From Sphaerisporangium melleum (GTDB lineage Bacteria; Actinomycetota; Actinomycetes; Streptosporangiales; Streptosporangiaceae): 64,000 nucleotides of DNA. The DNA lies in NCBI RefSeq assembly GCF_014646695.1, contig NZ_BMNT01000021.1:82604-146603 (forward strand), read 5' to 3'. Numbering within the stretch: position 1 is the stretch's first letter; each line of letters begins with the position of its first letter. Both the position numbers and the translations under genes were made by a program. This document shows positions 52,987 through 61,523 of the stretch, piece by piece. The notes beneath the pieces were generated by a model that was given only the letters and a program-made list of their open reading frames with translations, had not been told where the DNA came from and did not search any database.

Positions 52987-53985
52987 GTGCTGCCTGAGGT
53001 GGAGACGTGGCTGCGCGACCGTACGACCGCATCCGCGGACTGGCCGGTCGAGGCCCTGCTCGCGGCCAAGGGGAGCACCAGCGTCAGCGTGGTGCTCCCT
53101 GCCAGGAACGAGGCCGCGACGGTCGGCGACATCGTCGCGGCGATCCGGCGCGACCTGGTCGAGGCGGTGCCGCTGGTCGACGAACTCATCGTCATCGACT
53201 CCCGGTCCACCGACGACACCGCCGCCCGGGCGGCGCGGGCGGGGGCGGCCGTCTTCGCCCAGGACGAGATCCTGCCCGCCCTGGCCCCGATGGACGGCAA
53301 GGGCGACGTGCTGTGGAAGTCCCTGGCCGTCACCTCCGGCGACCTGCTGGTCTTCGTCGATGCCGACCTGCGCGAGTTCGACACCGGCTTCGTGACCGGC
53401 CTGCTCGGCCCCCTGCTGGCCGACCCCGCCGTGATGTACGTCAAAGGCTGCTACGACCGGCCGTTGCGCGAGGCGCAGGGGGCGGGCGGGCGGGTGACCG
53501 AACTGGTGGCCCGCCCGATGCTCAACCTGCACTGGCCGCTGCTGGCCGGGTTCGTCCAGCCGCTCGCCGGCGAGTACGCCGGACGGCGCTCGGTCCTTGA
53601 GCGGGTGCCGTTCGCCACCGGGTACGGGGTGGAGATCGGCCTGCTGATCGACCTGCTGGAGCTGGCCGGCCTGGACGCGCTGGCCCAGGTGGACCTGGGC
53701 CGGCGGGTGCACTCGCACCAGTCCACCGAGGCGCTCGGCGTCATGGCCGGGCAGATCATGCACACGGCCTGGGCGCGGCTGGAGCGCCAGCGCAAGATCG
53801 TCCCGCTGCACAGCCCGGCCACCGGCCTGACCCAGTTCCGCCGCGGCGACGGCCTCCAGGCGACCGGGCACCTTCCGATGGTGCGGGACGTCGCCGTGCC
53901 CGAACGTCCCGCGATGCTGGAGGTTCCGCAGTACGCCGTCACCCGGCTGCCCGAACTGCTGGACCAGCGTCCCGCGCTCCCCTGA
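52987..53985 (+). CDS. gpgS: Glucosyl-3-phosphoglycerate synthase
   Basis: The 332-residue GT-A fold glycosyltransferase (family GT81) shows VVLPARNEAATVGDIV, DELIVIDSRSTDDTA, the metal-binding VFVDADLREF and TGYGVEIGLLIDLLELAG. It transfers glucose to 3-phosphoglycerate, the first step towards glucosylglycerate or methylglucose lipopolysaccharides. A TAGAGT hexamer at 52945-52950 could be the -10 element. The GTG start has AGGGGG close upstream. No gpgP-like phosphatase gene is adjacent. Confidence 0.93.
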   Translation: MLPEVETWLRDRTTASADWPVEALLAAKGSTSVSVVLPARNEAATVGDIVAAIRRDLVEAVPLVDELIVIDSRSTDDTAARAARAGAAVFAQDEILPALAPMDGKGDVLWKSLAVTSGDLLVFVDADLREFDTGFVTGLLGPLLADPAVMYVKGCYDRPLREAQGAGGRVTELVARPMLNLHWPLLAGFVQPLAGEYAGRRSVLERVPFATGYGVEIGLLIDLLELAGLDALAQVDLGRRVHSHQSTEALGVMAGQIMHTAWARLERQRKIVPLHSPATGLTQFRRGDGLQATGHLPMVRDVAVPERPAMLEVPQYAVTRLPELLDQRPALP

Positions 53986-54193
53986 ACCTCGGCGCCCGAG
54001 AGGACCGGACGGCGAACGTGGGCATCGCCGGTCAACGGCGTGCCTGCGGCCCGGCTCCGGAGGGACGAAAGTCCCATTTCATCAGGACATTAGGGCCGTA
54101 AGGGCGGGACGTCTACCGCTCCTTGACGGACGCTGGAAACGATGTACTGAAGCCGCGAGGAGAACTGAGGAACTGATCCGAAAGGAAGCGGCC

Positions 54194-54772
54194 ATGGCCA
54201 TCACCGAAGGGCGCCACGACGTCACCCGTACCCGCAACGTCGTCCCCCACGTCCCGGACCAGAACACCGGCCATGTCGAGCAACACAGGCACCCCGTGGA
54301 CTACGTGTGGGCCGTCGTCCGCCTGGGTCTCGGGTGGACCTTCCTGTGGGCCTTCGTCGACAAGCTGTTCGGGCTGGGCTTCGCCACCCCTGCGGCCAAG
54401 GCGTGGATCAACGGCGGCAGCCCGACCACCGGTTTCCTCAAGGGCACCAAGGACGCCGCGCTCGGCGGCTTCTTCGGCGGCCTGGCCGGTCAGCCGTGGG
54501 TCGACTGGCTGTTCATGGCCGGCCTGGCCGGCATCGGCACCGCGCTGATCCTCGGCGTGGGCATGCGGATCGCGGCGGCCACCGGTGGCCTGCTGCTGGT
54601 GCTGATGTGGGCGGCCGAACTGCCGCTGCCCAACAACCCCTTCCTGGACGAGCACATCGTCTACGCCGTCGTCCTGATCGGCCTGGTGCTCACCGGCGCC
54701 GCCGACACCCTCGGCCTCGGCCGCCGGTGGAGCCGGACCGCCCTGGTCGAGCGCTTCCCGATCCTCAAGTAG
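54194..54772 (+). CDS. DoxX-like membrane protein
   Basis: The 192-residue protein has a hydrophilic His-rich N-terminus, then four helices of the DoxX/DoxD (thiosulfate:quinone oxidoreductase small-subunit-like) family: AVVRLGLGWTFLWAFVDKLFGLGF, WLFMAGLAGIGTALILGVGMRIAAATGGLLLVLMWAAEL and HIVYAVVLIGLVLTGAADTLGLG. The function in actinomycetes is unclear; some act in redox or stress protection. AAGGAAG precedes ATG 54194. Confidence 0.85.
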   Translation: MAITEGRHDVTRTRNVVPHVPDQNTGHVEQHRHPVDYVWAVVRLGLGWTFLWAFVDKLFGLGFATPAAKAWINGGSPTTGFLKGTKDAALGGFFGGLAGQPWVDWLFMAGLAGIGTALILGVGMRIAAATGGLLLVLMWAAELPLPNNPFLDEHIVYAVVLIGLVLTGAADTLGLGRRWSRTALVERFPILK

Positions 54773-54788
54773 CCGACGGCGGCCAGGC

Positions 54789-54819
54789 AGCCCGCCCGCG
54801 CACCTCGCGCGGGCGGGCT
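54789..54819. terminator. Bidirectional terminator between the DoxX and GH53 genes
   Basis: AGCCCGCCCGCGC and GCGCGGGCGGGCT form a perfect 13-bp stem with an ACCTC loop between convergent genes. Confidence 0.78.
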
Positions 54820-54871
54820 CCTTCGCGTGTGCGAGGTGCGCGGGCGCTCTACCGCGGCCCGGCCGGGGCGG

Positions 54872-56386
54872 TCACTGGCGGCCGAACTCGGCGATGGCGG
54901 CGGTGGGCCTGCCGGTGAAGTCGAACAGCGCCTGGTTCTCCCAGCCGTTGCCGGAGGAGGGGTCGGCCGGGTCCCAGCCGTTGCCGGCCACGGCCGTCCA
55001 GGTGGGCTCCCAGTAGAAGACGCCGAGCGCGCCCGCCGCGCGCGCGGTGCTGATCACGTCCCGGAACATCGCCGCCTGTCCGGCCTGCGTCGCCGGGTAG
55101 CCCGGGTAGGGGGTGGCGGCGGTGATGATGTTGCCCAGCTGGTCGGCGTTGCCGGTGGTGAACGGGTAGGCCGTCTCGGCGACGAACACCGGCTTGCCGT
55201 ACCGGGTCCTGATGTCGATCAGGTTCGCCTGCAGAGCCGCGAGCGTCCCGTGCCAGTACGAGTAGTAGGAGGCGCCGATGACGTCGAAGCGGACGCCCCG
55301 GGAGGTCGCGTTGTCGAAGTACCACCGGAACAGGGAGTTGTTCCCTCCCTCGGCCAGGTGGATCACGACCTTCGTCGCGGACGACACCGCCCGGACCGCG
55401 TCCGAGCCGGCGTTGAGCAACTCGGCGAGCCGGCCGAAGTCGGCCGAGGCCCGGCCCTCCTCCCACAGCATGCCGTCGTTGATCTCGTTGCCGATCTGCA
55501 CCATGTCGGCCGTCGTGCCCTGCGCCCGCAGCCCGTTCAGCACGTCGTAGGTGTGGTCGTACACGGCCTGCTTGAGCTGGGCGAACGGCAGGGAGGCCCA
55601 GGCCCGGGGCTTGGTCTGGGTGCCCGGGTCGGCCCACCGGTCGGAGTAGTGGAAGTCGACCAGCAGCCGCATGCCGAGGGCCTTGATCCGCCGCGCCATG
55701 GTCAGCACGTGCGCCTTGTCGTTGTAGCCGTCCGCGGGCGACACCCACACCTTCAGCCGCGCGTAGTCGGCTCCGGAGGATCTGAGCACCGACAGCGCGT
55801 CGCGCCGCACGCCGTCCGTGCCGTAGTACCCGCCGCCGTACGCCTCGGACTTGGCCAGGCTGGACACGTCCGCACCCCTGATCGACAGGGTGCTCGCGCC
55901 GGAGGAGAAGGCGACATCGTCGAAGCTCGCCCAGCTGCCGGCCGGGGCGCTGGACGACAGCCGGATCGTGCACGAGCCACCCGAGACGGTCGTGGACACC
56001 ACGATCCGCAGCCACTGGTCGGTGACCGGCACCTCCGTCCTGCGGTCGGGGCCGCCGCAGTTCTCCAGGCCGGCGTACACCGACGTCTGCCCGCCGCCGT
56101 TCCTGACGTAGAGGCTGAGCGTGTAGGAGCCGGAGGCGAGGCCGGTGAGCGTCTGGGAGGTCTTCACCGCGTACGCGCCCGACGACCAGTGGGTGAGCCG
56201 GTAGGAGCCGGAACGCCCGCTCCACTCGGTGTACGCCGCGCCCGTCGTGCCCGAGAGGCTCCAGCCCGTCGTGCCGGACTCGAACCCTCCGTTCGTCACG
56301 GTCGCCGCGGCCTGCGCGGGTTGTCCGGCCGCCATCGGGAACAGCAGTGCGGCGCCGCACAGCAGCGCCGCCATCGTCCTTTTCAT
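54872..56386 (-). CDS. Secreted arabinogalactan endo-1,4-beta-galactosidase (GH53) with N-terminal carbohydrate-binding domain
   Basis: The 504-residue protein has a signal peptide ending AGQPAQAA (about 27). A beta-sandwich domain (30-165; VTNGGFESGTTGWSLSG) resembles galactan-binding CBM61. The GH53 TIM barrel begins IRGADVSSLAKSEAYGG. The acid/base Glu is in MVQIGNEINDG and the nucleophile Glu in VFVAETAYPF. It cuts beta-1,4-galactan side chains of pectin outside the cell. Downstream is a strong shared terminator. Confidence 0.93.
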   Translation of the reverse strand: MKRTMAALLCGAALLFPMAAGQPAQAAATVTNGGFESGTTGWSLSGTTGAAYTEWSGRSGSYRLTHWSSGAYAVKTSQTLTGLASGSYTLSLYVRNGGGQTSVYAGLENCGGPDRRTEVPVTDQWLRIVVSTTVSGGSCTIRLSSSAPAGSWASFDDVAFSSGASTLSIRGADVSSLAKSEAYGGGYYGTDGVRRDALSVLRSSGADYARLKVWVSPADGYNDKAHVLTMARRIKALGMRLLVDFHYSDRWADPGTQTKPRAWASLPFAQLKQAVYDHTYDVLNGLRAQGTTADMVQIGNEINDGMLWEEGRASADFGRLAELLNAGSDAVRAVSSATKVVIHLAEGGNNSLFRWYFDNATSRGVRFDVIGASYYSYWHGTLAALQANLIDIRTRYGKPVFVAETAYPFTTGNADQLGNIITAATPYPGYPATQAGQAAMFRDVISTARAAGALGVFYWEPTWTAVAGNGWDPADPSSGNGWENQALFDFTGRPTAAIAEFGRQ

Positions 56387-56645
56387 GGACCCTCCGGTCA
56401 GGGGAGGTGGATTGTGGGAACGTGCACGCTAATCGCCCGCGGTGTTCTTGAGAAGACGCCCGGAAACCGTCAGGCGCAGGCCGTCATCGACCACGAGGTC
56501 AGCGGCTCTGCGCGCCTGCGGGAGAGGAGTTCTCCTGTGCACGTTCACAGAAGGCGGGCTCCTCATCGCGCCTCTCCATCGGTCGCACACCCGGTCGCCG
56601 GCGTCCGGTGACCGTACCCCCTGATCGTTCATCGTGGTGGCCTCG

Positions 56646-56673
56646 CCCGGGGATGCGCCCTCGCATCCCCGGG
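56646..56673 (-). terminator. Perfect 12-bp hairpin ending the Shine-Dalgarno-array transcript
   Basis: CCCGGGGATGCG and CGCATCCCCGGG pair perfectly around a 4-base loop. It lies downstream of the array on the minus strand and ahead of the GH53 promoter zone (56387-56645), so it likely terminates transcription from the 109-residue gene. Confidence 0.75.
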
Positions 56674-56888
56674 TCGGAGGTCATCGCTTCCGCGTGTTCC
56701 GCCGCACGGTCTCCTCCTTCCCGCGCGTCGCGCGTGCGGCCGGTGTCGTTCGTCGTCCTCGTCGCCCGCCGGAGCCGTCGTGGCGTCCGGCGACGTCTGT
56801 GCCGTCCTTTCGGGTGTCTCCCTCGCGTCAGGTGTCTCGTCGTCCGTCTCGTCGCGCAGTCGCAGGTGCCGGTGTCCGGGCGGGTCGC

Positions 56889-57413
56889 CTCCCTTCGATG
56901 GTCGGGTGCGGGCAGGTCAGGTCGTCGTCCGCTGGGTCTGGTCTCCTTTCCTTCGCGTCCACCGGCCGGTCGTCTTCGTCGGGTTTCCGGCCGGCCGGGC
57001 CGGTGATCGGTGCCTCCTTTCACGGCGTCGTCGTTCGGGGCGGGGTGGACGGCCCGATGACATCTCCTTTCGCGTGGGGGCCGTGAGGTTCCGGGGGGTC
57101 GAGGTCTCCGTGGGGAAGGTCGGGTGCGGCCGGCTCCTTTCACGCCGTTGTCTGGACCTGAATCGAGGTCGGGCCGGGGTTCGGTGGTCTCCTTCCGTGC
57201 GACTTCGGCCTGGGCCGCCTCCTTTCCGTGCGGCCATGATCGGGGGTGGTCGGGTGTCACGCCGGTGCGGGCCGGATGCGGTCTCCTTTCCGTCCGCTGC
57301 TGTACGGGGCCGATGGGACGGTGCGCCTCCTTTCGATCGGCCGTTGTACGTCCGGGGAACGCGCGAGTCTCCTTCCGTCATCTGGTCCGGGAATGCGGTG
57401 CTCTTCTCCTTTC
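56889..57413 (-). repeat. Array of Shine-Dalgarno-like elements (GAAAGGAG) on one strand
   Basis: On the minus strand exact GAAAGGAG occurs eight times (plus-strand starts 57406, 57327, 57283, 57219, 57134, 57064, 57014, 56943). Three close variants are at 57369, 57189 (both GGAAGGAG) and 56889 (GAAGGGAG). Spacing is irregular, about 30-71 bases. Flanks tend to read CG(G)AAAGGAG(A/G)C. Spacers are not repeated. Each element matches the 16S anti-Shine-Dalgarno, yet no element is followed by a normal start codon and a real frame. Weaker relatives extend to 56714. Long Arg/Pro-rich frames cross the array but look like composition artefacts. Function unknown. Confidence 0.85.
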
Positions 57414-57457
57414 GTCACCTGCCGGCCGTTCACCGCGTCGTCTTCGTGCCGTGCCGG

Positions 57458-57787
57458 CTAGTTCCAGGCGGCGTGCTGGTCCACCTGTCTCGCTGTGGCC
57501 ACCGGCACCAGCGCGCGGGGCGGGTTCGGGTCGCGCAGGAGCGTCTCGTAGGAGACCAGCCGCCACGGGCCGAGCTCGGGGTTGGCCAGGACGCTGACCA
57601 CCTGCGCGTGGACATGTGCTGTTCTGATCTCCTCCTCGGTGCTGATGCGAATGGCGATGAATCCGGCGGTCTGCATGAACTCCTTGTCCCATTGGCGCGG
57701 CAGCATCGCGAGCAGCCGATTTCCGTCGACCGCCGTCTCCTTCAGCGTGCGTCCCCTCATGGGACGCAGCGTGAGCACGACCAGCAT
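57458..57787 (-). CDS. Hypothetical protein, 109 residues, upstream of the Shine-Dalgarno array
   Basis: I do not recognise a family. The sequence (MLVVLTLRPMRGRTLKETAVDGNRLLAMLP ... FMQTAGFIAIRISTEEEIRTAHVHAQVVSVLANPEL) suggests a small alpha/beta protein without signal or membrane helix. GGGGAGAAAGCC before the ATG is a good ribosome site. A less GC-rich stretch (57840-57910) upstream probably contains its promoter. The array of GAAAGGAG elements begins about 45 bases after its stop, probably on the same transcript. Confidence 0.72.
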   Translation of the reverse strand: MLVVLTLRPMRGRTLKETAVDGNRLLAMLPRQWDKEFMQTAGFIAIRISTEEEIRTAHVHAQVVSVLANPELGPWRLVSYETLLRDPNPPRALVPVATARQVDQHAAWN

Positions 57788-58057
57788 GGCTTTCTCCCCT
57801 CAGTCCCAGGTCGTGCCCGCCGCCACCGTGCAGGTGGCGATCCGGATCCTTATTCCTGGTCCCTTTTCTTTGGCGTTTCCGGTTCTTTCTTGCACTCCCA
57901 ACTTTGCGCTTTTCCGGCGGCCGGGAACAGAGAGAACAAAGGCAGTAAGCTGCCGCCGGATGGCCGTTTCCTGCCAGCCCCGGCTCTGGACACGCCGAAG
58001 CGGCGGAGCCCGCAGGGGACTGCGGGACGCCGCGACGGAGTGAGGGGTGGGAGCGCT
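57788..58057. other. Intergenic region with P450 terminator and AT-richer promoter zone
   Basis: About 270 bases between two same-strand genes. A hairpin lies next to the P450 stop (listed separately), then a stretch at 57840-57950 with clearly lower GC than its surroundings. Confidence 0.45.
58009..58026 (-). terminator. Hairpin after the P450 gene
   Basis: CCCGCAG-ggga-CTGCGGG, a perfect 7-bp stem with outer GGCG/CGCC pairing possible, 31 bases beyond the P450 stop. Confidence 0.55.
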
Positions 58058-59521
58058 TCAGCGGTCCTTGCGCAGGCCGCCGAGGAAACGCCAGAAGGCC
58101 GAACGGGCAGGGGCCTCGGGGGCGGGGGCGGCGTCCGCCGCCGGTCGCGGCCGGTCGGCGGCGGACGCCGCCGGGGCGAGGGCGCCGGGCGGCAGGGGAC
58201 GGGGGGCGAGTTCGAAGTGCACCGGGAGCGAGCGCAGTCCGCGCAGCATGGGGGAGGACCGCCAGGGGAGCTGGTCGGCGGGCAGCGCCAGGCGTACCCG
58301 GGTGAACCGGTCGAGCAACCGGCCGACGGCGATCGTGGTGATCCGGGTCGCCAGATGCCGCCCGGAGCACCGGTGCGGCCCGGCGCCCCAGGCCAGATGG
58401 GCGCGCGTGCCGCGCAGCGCGTTGCGGTCGATGGCGCCGGCGAACAGCGGGTCGGTGTGGGCGCCGGCGATGGACGGCACCACCGGGTCTCCCGCGGCGA
58501 TGACGAACCGGCCCATCTGCACGTCCACGAGCGGGAAGCGGAAGGTCAGGTGCGCCGCAGGGGTCCGCACCAGCGCGATGCGGTTCACCAGCTCCTCGAT
58601 GGAGCCGCGGGACGTGGCGCTCCACAGGCCGGGGTCGGTCAGCACCTCCACGATGGTGTTGCAGATCAGGCTGCCGGTGAAGTCGCCCACCAGCCCGGGG
58701 AGCAGCCCGAGCTCGCGGGTCAGCTCCTCCAGGGTGAGATCGGGCACGGCCGCGAGCATGTAGGACGGCAGGTCGTCGCCGGGCGCGCGCATCTTGGCCG
58801 CGGCCAGCTCGGTCATCGCCGCGGCCAGCCGCTGCGAGGCGGCCGCGGCCTCCGGACCGGCGTCCACCACCCGCCAGACGTCCATCAGCACGTCGTCGCT
58901 CTGCGAGCCCGCGAGGCCCAGCAGCCGCTCGATCACCATCAGCGGCAGGGGGCGGGCGAACTGCGCGGACAGGTCGGCCCAGCCCGCGCCGCTCCCGCCG
59001 TCGGCCAGCAGGTCGATGAGGTCGTCGGCGTGCCGGGTGATGGCGCGTTCCAGCGCCTGCGCCTGCGGGCGGGCGGACTCCTGGAACGGGGCGAGCCCGG
59101 CCGCCCACGCGTCCCGCAGCCGGCTGAGCCGCGTCCCGTCCTCGAACACCGAGCCGCTGCTCTCGTAGATCGGCGCCAGCGGCCAGCCGGGCGGGACACG
59201 GCCCTCGGACCTGGCCCGCCAGTTGGCGGGCCGCTTGCTCCAGATGTCGCCCTCGTTCTGCAGCACCCGCAGCACCTCGCCGTAGCCGATCACCAGCCAG
59301 ACGGGCACCCCGAGAAGGTCCACCGGTGCCACCGGGCCGTACGTGTGGCGCAGCCGGGCCAGAACCCCCTCAGGATCGGCGTCGTAGTCCCTGCCGAGCA
59401 GCGGTTCGACGGGCATCGCCGACAGCCGTTCACCTGTCATCCACGCGTCGGGCGTCAATGCGGGTGCCCACCTTTCCATTCCGGAGACCGCGCCGGCGGG
59501 CGTGGCAAGTGTGAGGGGCAT
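58058..59521 (-). CDS. Cytochrome P450 with altered conserved motifs
   Basis: The 487-residue protein has the heme-ligand loop HLAWGAGPHRCSGRHLA with Cys385, so the P450 fold is clear. Trp replaces the usual Phe at the start of that motif. The K-helix reads SIEELVNRIALVRTP, so the normal ExxR becomes E-L-V-N-R with one residue too many. The I-helix GLVGDFTGSLICNTI lacks the usual AGxxT. Actinomycete CYP157 proteins also lack ExxR, which makes a special, perhaps non-oxygenase role possible. A Pro/Ala tail of about 50 residues ends the protein. No ferredoxin is adjacent. ATG 59521 has GGGAG. Confidence 0.87.
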   Translation of the reverse strand: MPLTLATPAGAVSGMERWAPALTPDAWMTGERLSAMPVEPLLGRDYDADPEGVLARLRHTYGPVAPVDLLGVPVWLVIGYGEVLRVLQNEGDIWSKRPANWRARSEGRVPPGWPLAPIYESSGSVFEDGTRLSRLRDAWAAGLAPFQESARPQAQALERAITRHADDLIDLLADGGSGAGWADLSAQFARPLPLMVIERLLGLAGSQSDDVLMDVWRVVDAGPEAAAASQRLAAAMTELAAAKMRAPGDDLPSYMLAAVPDLTLEELTRELGLLPGLVGDFTGSLICNTIVEVLTDPGLWSATSRGSIEELVNRIALVRTPAAHLTFRFPLVDVQMGRFVIAAGDPVVPSIAGAHTDPLFAGAIDRNALRGTRAHLAWGAGPHRCSGRHLATRITTIAVGRLLDRFTRVRLALPADQLPWRSSPMLRGLRSLPVHFELAPRPLPPGALAPAASAADRPRPAADAAPAPEAPARSAFWRFLGGLRKDR

Positions 59522-59600
59522 CACGCTCCCGGGCCGGCGATGGTCACAAAATGGACCCCTGCCGTCACCGCTCCAGTACGAATCCGAAACTTTTCGGAAA

Positions 59601-60641
59601 CTATCTCCAGCGGCGGGCGGCGCGGTCGAGCGCCTCCGCGGCCTCGGTGGCGAGCCGCCGCACCAGCTCCCCCGCGGGGACCTCCTCGGCGAGCGCATGC
59701 CCCTGCCCCGCCCACAGGTTGACGCCCTCGGCGTCACCGGCCCTGCGCGCGGCGGCCCGCAGCGGCGCGGTCAGGTGGTGGACCTGCGGATACGCCGAGG
59801 GCGCCTCAGCGGTGTGCTCCCGCAGGAAGCGGTTGACCAGCCCGCGGGCACGGCGGCCGGTGAACGCCCGCGTGACGGCGGTCAGGCGGCGCGAGCCGAG
59901 CGCCTCGCGGTGCGCCGGGCTCGTCCCGGCCTCGGGGGTGCGCAGGAAGGCGGTGCCGAGCTGCGCGGCGACGGCGCCCGCCGCCAGCACCGCCGCGACG
60001 CCCGCGCCGTCGGCGATGCCCCCGGCGGCCACCACGGGCAGCGGCGTCGCGCGCAGCACCAGGCGCAGCAGCGCGAGCAGGCCGAAGTCGGTGTCGTCGT
60101 CGGTGAAGCCGCCCCGGTGCCCGCCGGCCTCGACACCCTGCGCCACCAGCGCGTCGGCCCCGCTCTCGTACGCGGCGACCGCCTCGTCCGGGGTGGTGAC
60201 CGTGACCAGGACGAGGCACCCGGAGGCACGCAGCTCGCCGGCCACCTCGCGGGGCGGCGTCCCGAAGGTGAACGACACCACCGGCACCCGCTCGGCGGTG
60301 ACCACGTCCAGCTTGCCGCGCCACCCGTCGTCGTCCGCCACCGGCGCGCCGAGCGGCACACCGTACCGTTCGGACTCCCCGCGCAGCCGCCCCGCGTAGG
60401 CCTGGACGGCCGCCTGGTCGGCCGGGCCGGGGGAGGGCACGAAGATGTTGACGCCGAACGGCGCGTCCGTCAGCGCCCGTACCGCCGCGATGTCGGACCG
60501 CACGCTCTCGGCGGTACGGTAACCGGCGGCCAGGAAGCCGAGCCCTCCGGCCGCGGACACCGCCGCCGCCAGCTCAGGGGTGGAGGGACCGCCGGCCAGC
60601 GGGGCCTGGACGATCGGCAGGGCGAGCGCCGAGAGATCCAC
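59601..60641 (-). CDS. Nitronate monooxygenase family flavoprotein
   Basis: The 346-residue FMN-dependent TIM barrel shows PIVQAPLAGGPSTPELAAAVSAAGGLGFLAAGY, GVNIFVP, GADALVAQGVEAGGHRGGF, PVVAAGGIADGAGVAAVLAAGAVAAQLGTAFL. The AGGH and AAGGI motifs match class-I nitronate monooxygenases, which detoxify propionate 3-nitronate. TAGAGT (60653-60648) ends six bases before the GTG start, which suggests a leaderless message. Confidence 0.9.
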   Translation of the reverse strand: MDLSALALPIVQAPLAGGPSTPELAAAVSAAGGLGFLAAGYRTAESVRSDIAAVRALTDAPFGVNIFVPSPGPADQAAVQAYAGRLRGESERYGVPLGAPVADDDGWRGKLDVVTAERVPVVSFTFGTPPREVAGELRASGCLVLVTVTTPDEAVAAYESGADALVAQGVEAGGHRGGFTDDDTDFGLLALLRLVLRATPLPVVAAGGIADGAGVAAVLAAGAVAAQLGTAFLRTPEAGTSPAHREALGSRRLTAVTRAFTGRRARGLVNRFLREHTAEAPSAYPQVHHLTAPLRAAARRAGDAEGVNLWAGQGHALAEEVPAGELVRRLATEAAEALDRAARRWR

Positions 60642-60707
60642 TGTCCCACTCTAACCAGGCGTCCGCAGGCGCTCCCCGTGCCCCCGGCCGGGCGCGTGCC
60701 GCCCGCG

Positions 60708-61343
60708 TCAGCCGCCCGGCCGGATGCGGCGCAGGCGCTGGATCTCGGCGGTCTGGGTGACCGAGATGTCCTCGGCGAGCTCCTGCACGGTGATGTGCGA
60801 GCCCTTGTCCATCTCGTCGGCGGCCATGGCGATGGCGCCCGCGTGATGGTCGGTCATGAGCCGCAGGTAGAGGCGGTCGAAGTCCGCGCCCGAGGCCGCG
60901 CGCAGCTCCGCGAGCTGCTCGTCCGTCGCCATGCCCGGCATGTCGTGGTGCGCGGCGTGGTGGTCGGGGACGCGCTGCCCCTGGTCGCGCAGCCACCGGA
61001 TCATCGCGTTGATCTCCGGCCCCTGGACGCCGGCGATGCGCGCGGCGATGCGCTTGACCTGGTCGGAGGCGGCGCGGGTGGCGGCCAGGGCGCTCATGTC
61101 GAGGGCTTGACGGTGGTGGACCACCATGTCCTGCATGAACGTCACGTCCGCGGCGTTGGCGGTGGGGGAGGGGACGGGAGTGACCAGGTCGCCCGGTGCG
61201 AGCGTTCCGGCCGTCTCACCGGGCCGTCCTGGGGCGATGACGGGTGCGGAGGCGGTCGCGACGGCCTGGGCCGCCGGCCCGCCCGAACAGCCGGTCACGG
61301 TCAGCGCGACGACGCCGGCGGCGATGAGGAGCGCGACGCGCAC
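60708..61343 (-). CDS. DUF305 lipoprotein
   Basis: The 211-residue exported lipoprotein has the lipobox VTGC and two DUF305 ferritin-like halves: TFMQDMVVHHRQALDMSALAATRA and FDRLYLRLMTDHHAGAIAMAADEM. A His-rich linker (VPDHHAAHHDMPGM) lies between them. The HHxQAxxM and HHxGAxxMA motifs suggest metal, often copper, binding. GTG 61343 follows GGGAGG. It is divergent from a secreted LVIVD-repeat gene with 180 bases between. Confidence 0.9.
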   Translation of the reverse strand: MRVALLIAAGVVALTVTGCSGGPAAQAVATASAPVIAPGRPGETAGTLAPGDLVTPVPSPTANAADVTFMQDMVVHHRQALDMSALAATRAASDQVKRIAARIAGVQGPEINAMIRWLRDQGQRVPDHHAAHHDMPGMATDEQLAELRAASGADFDRLYLRLMTDHHAGAIAMAADEMDKGSHITVQELAEDISVTQTAEIQRLRRIRPGG

Positions 61344-61523
61344 CCGGCCTCCCTGAGAGGATCTTTGCTGTGCGGCTGCACACCTTAACGCCATTAGGAG
61401 CCCGGGGTAAAGACGGGACGTTGGCAGATTTTGCTGACAATGTGGACTATGGCGACATTCATCTGTTTGGTCCATGATCTCCTTGTGTTCACTTCTGACA
61501 GGAAGTTGCAAGGAGGGTTCTGA

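Noticed and set aside
56499..57381. Long Arg/Pro-rich reading frames (154 and 253 residues) across the GAAAGGAG array on the minus strand
   Set aside because: Composition is that of random GC-rich DNA, KET/KGG motifs arise from the repeated element itself in several frames, and no family resemblance or good ribosome-site/start pair is seen.
56889..57413. CRISPR array
   Set aside because: The repeated unit is only 8-9 bases, spacing is irregular (30-71), and no cas gene is present.
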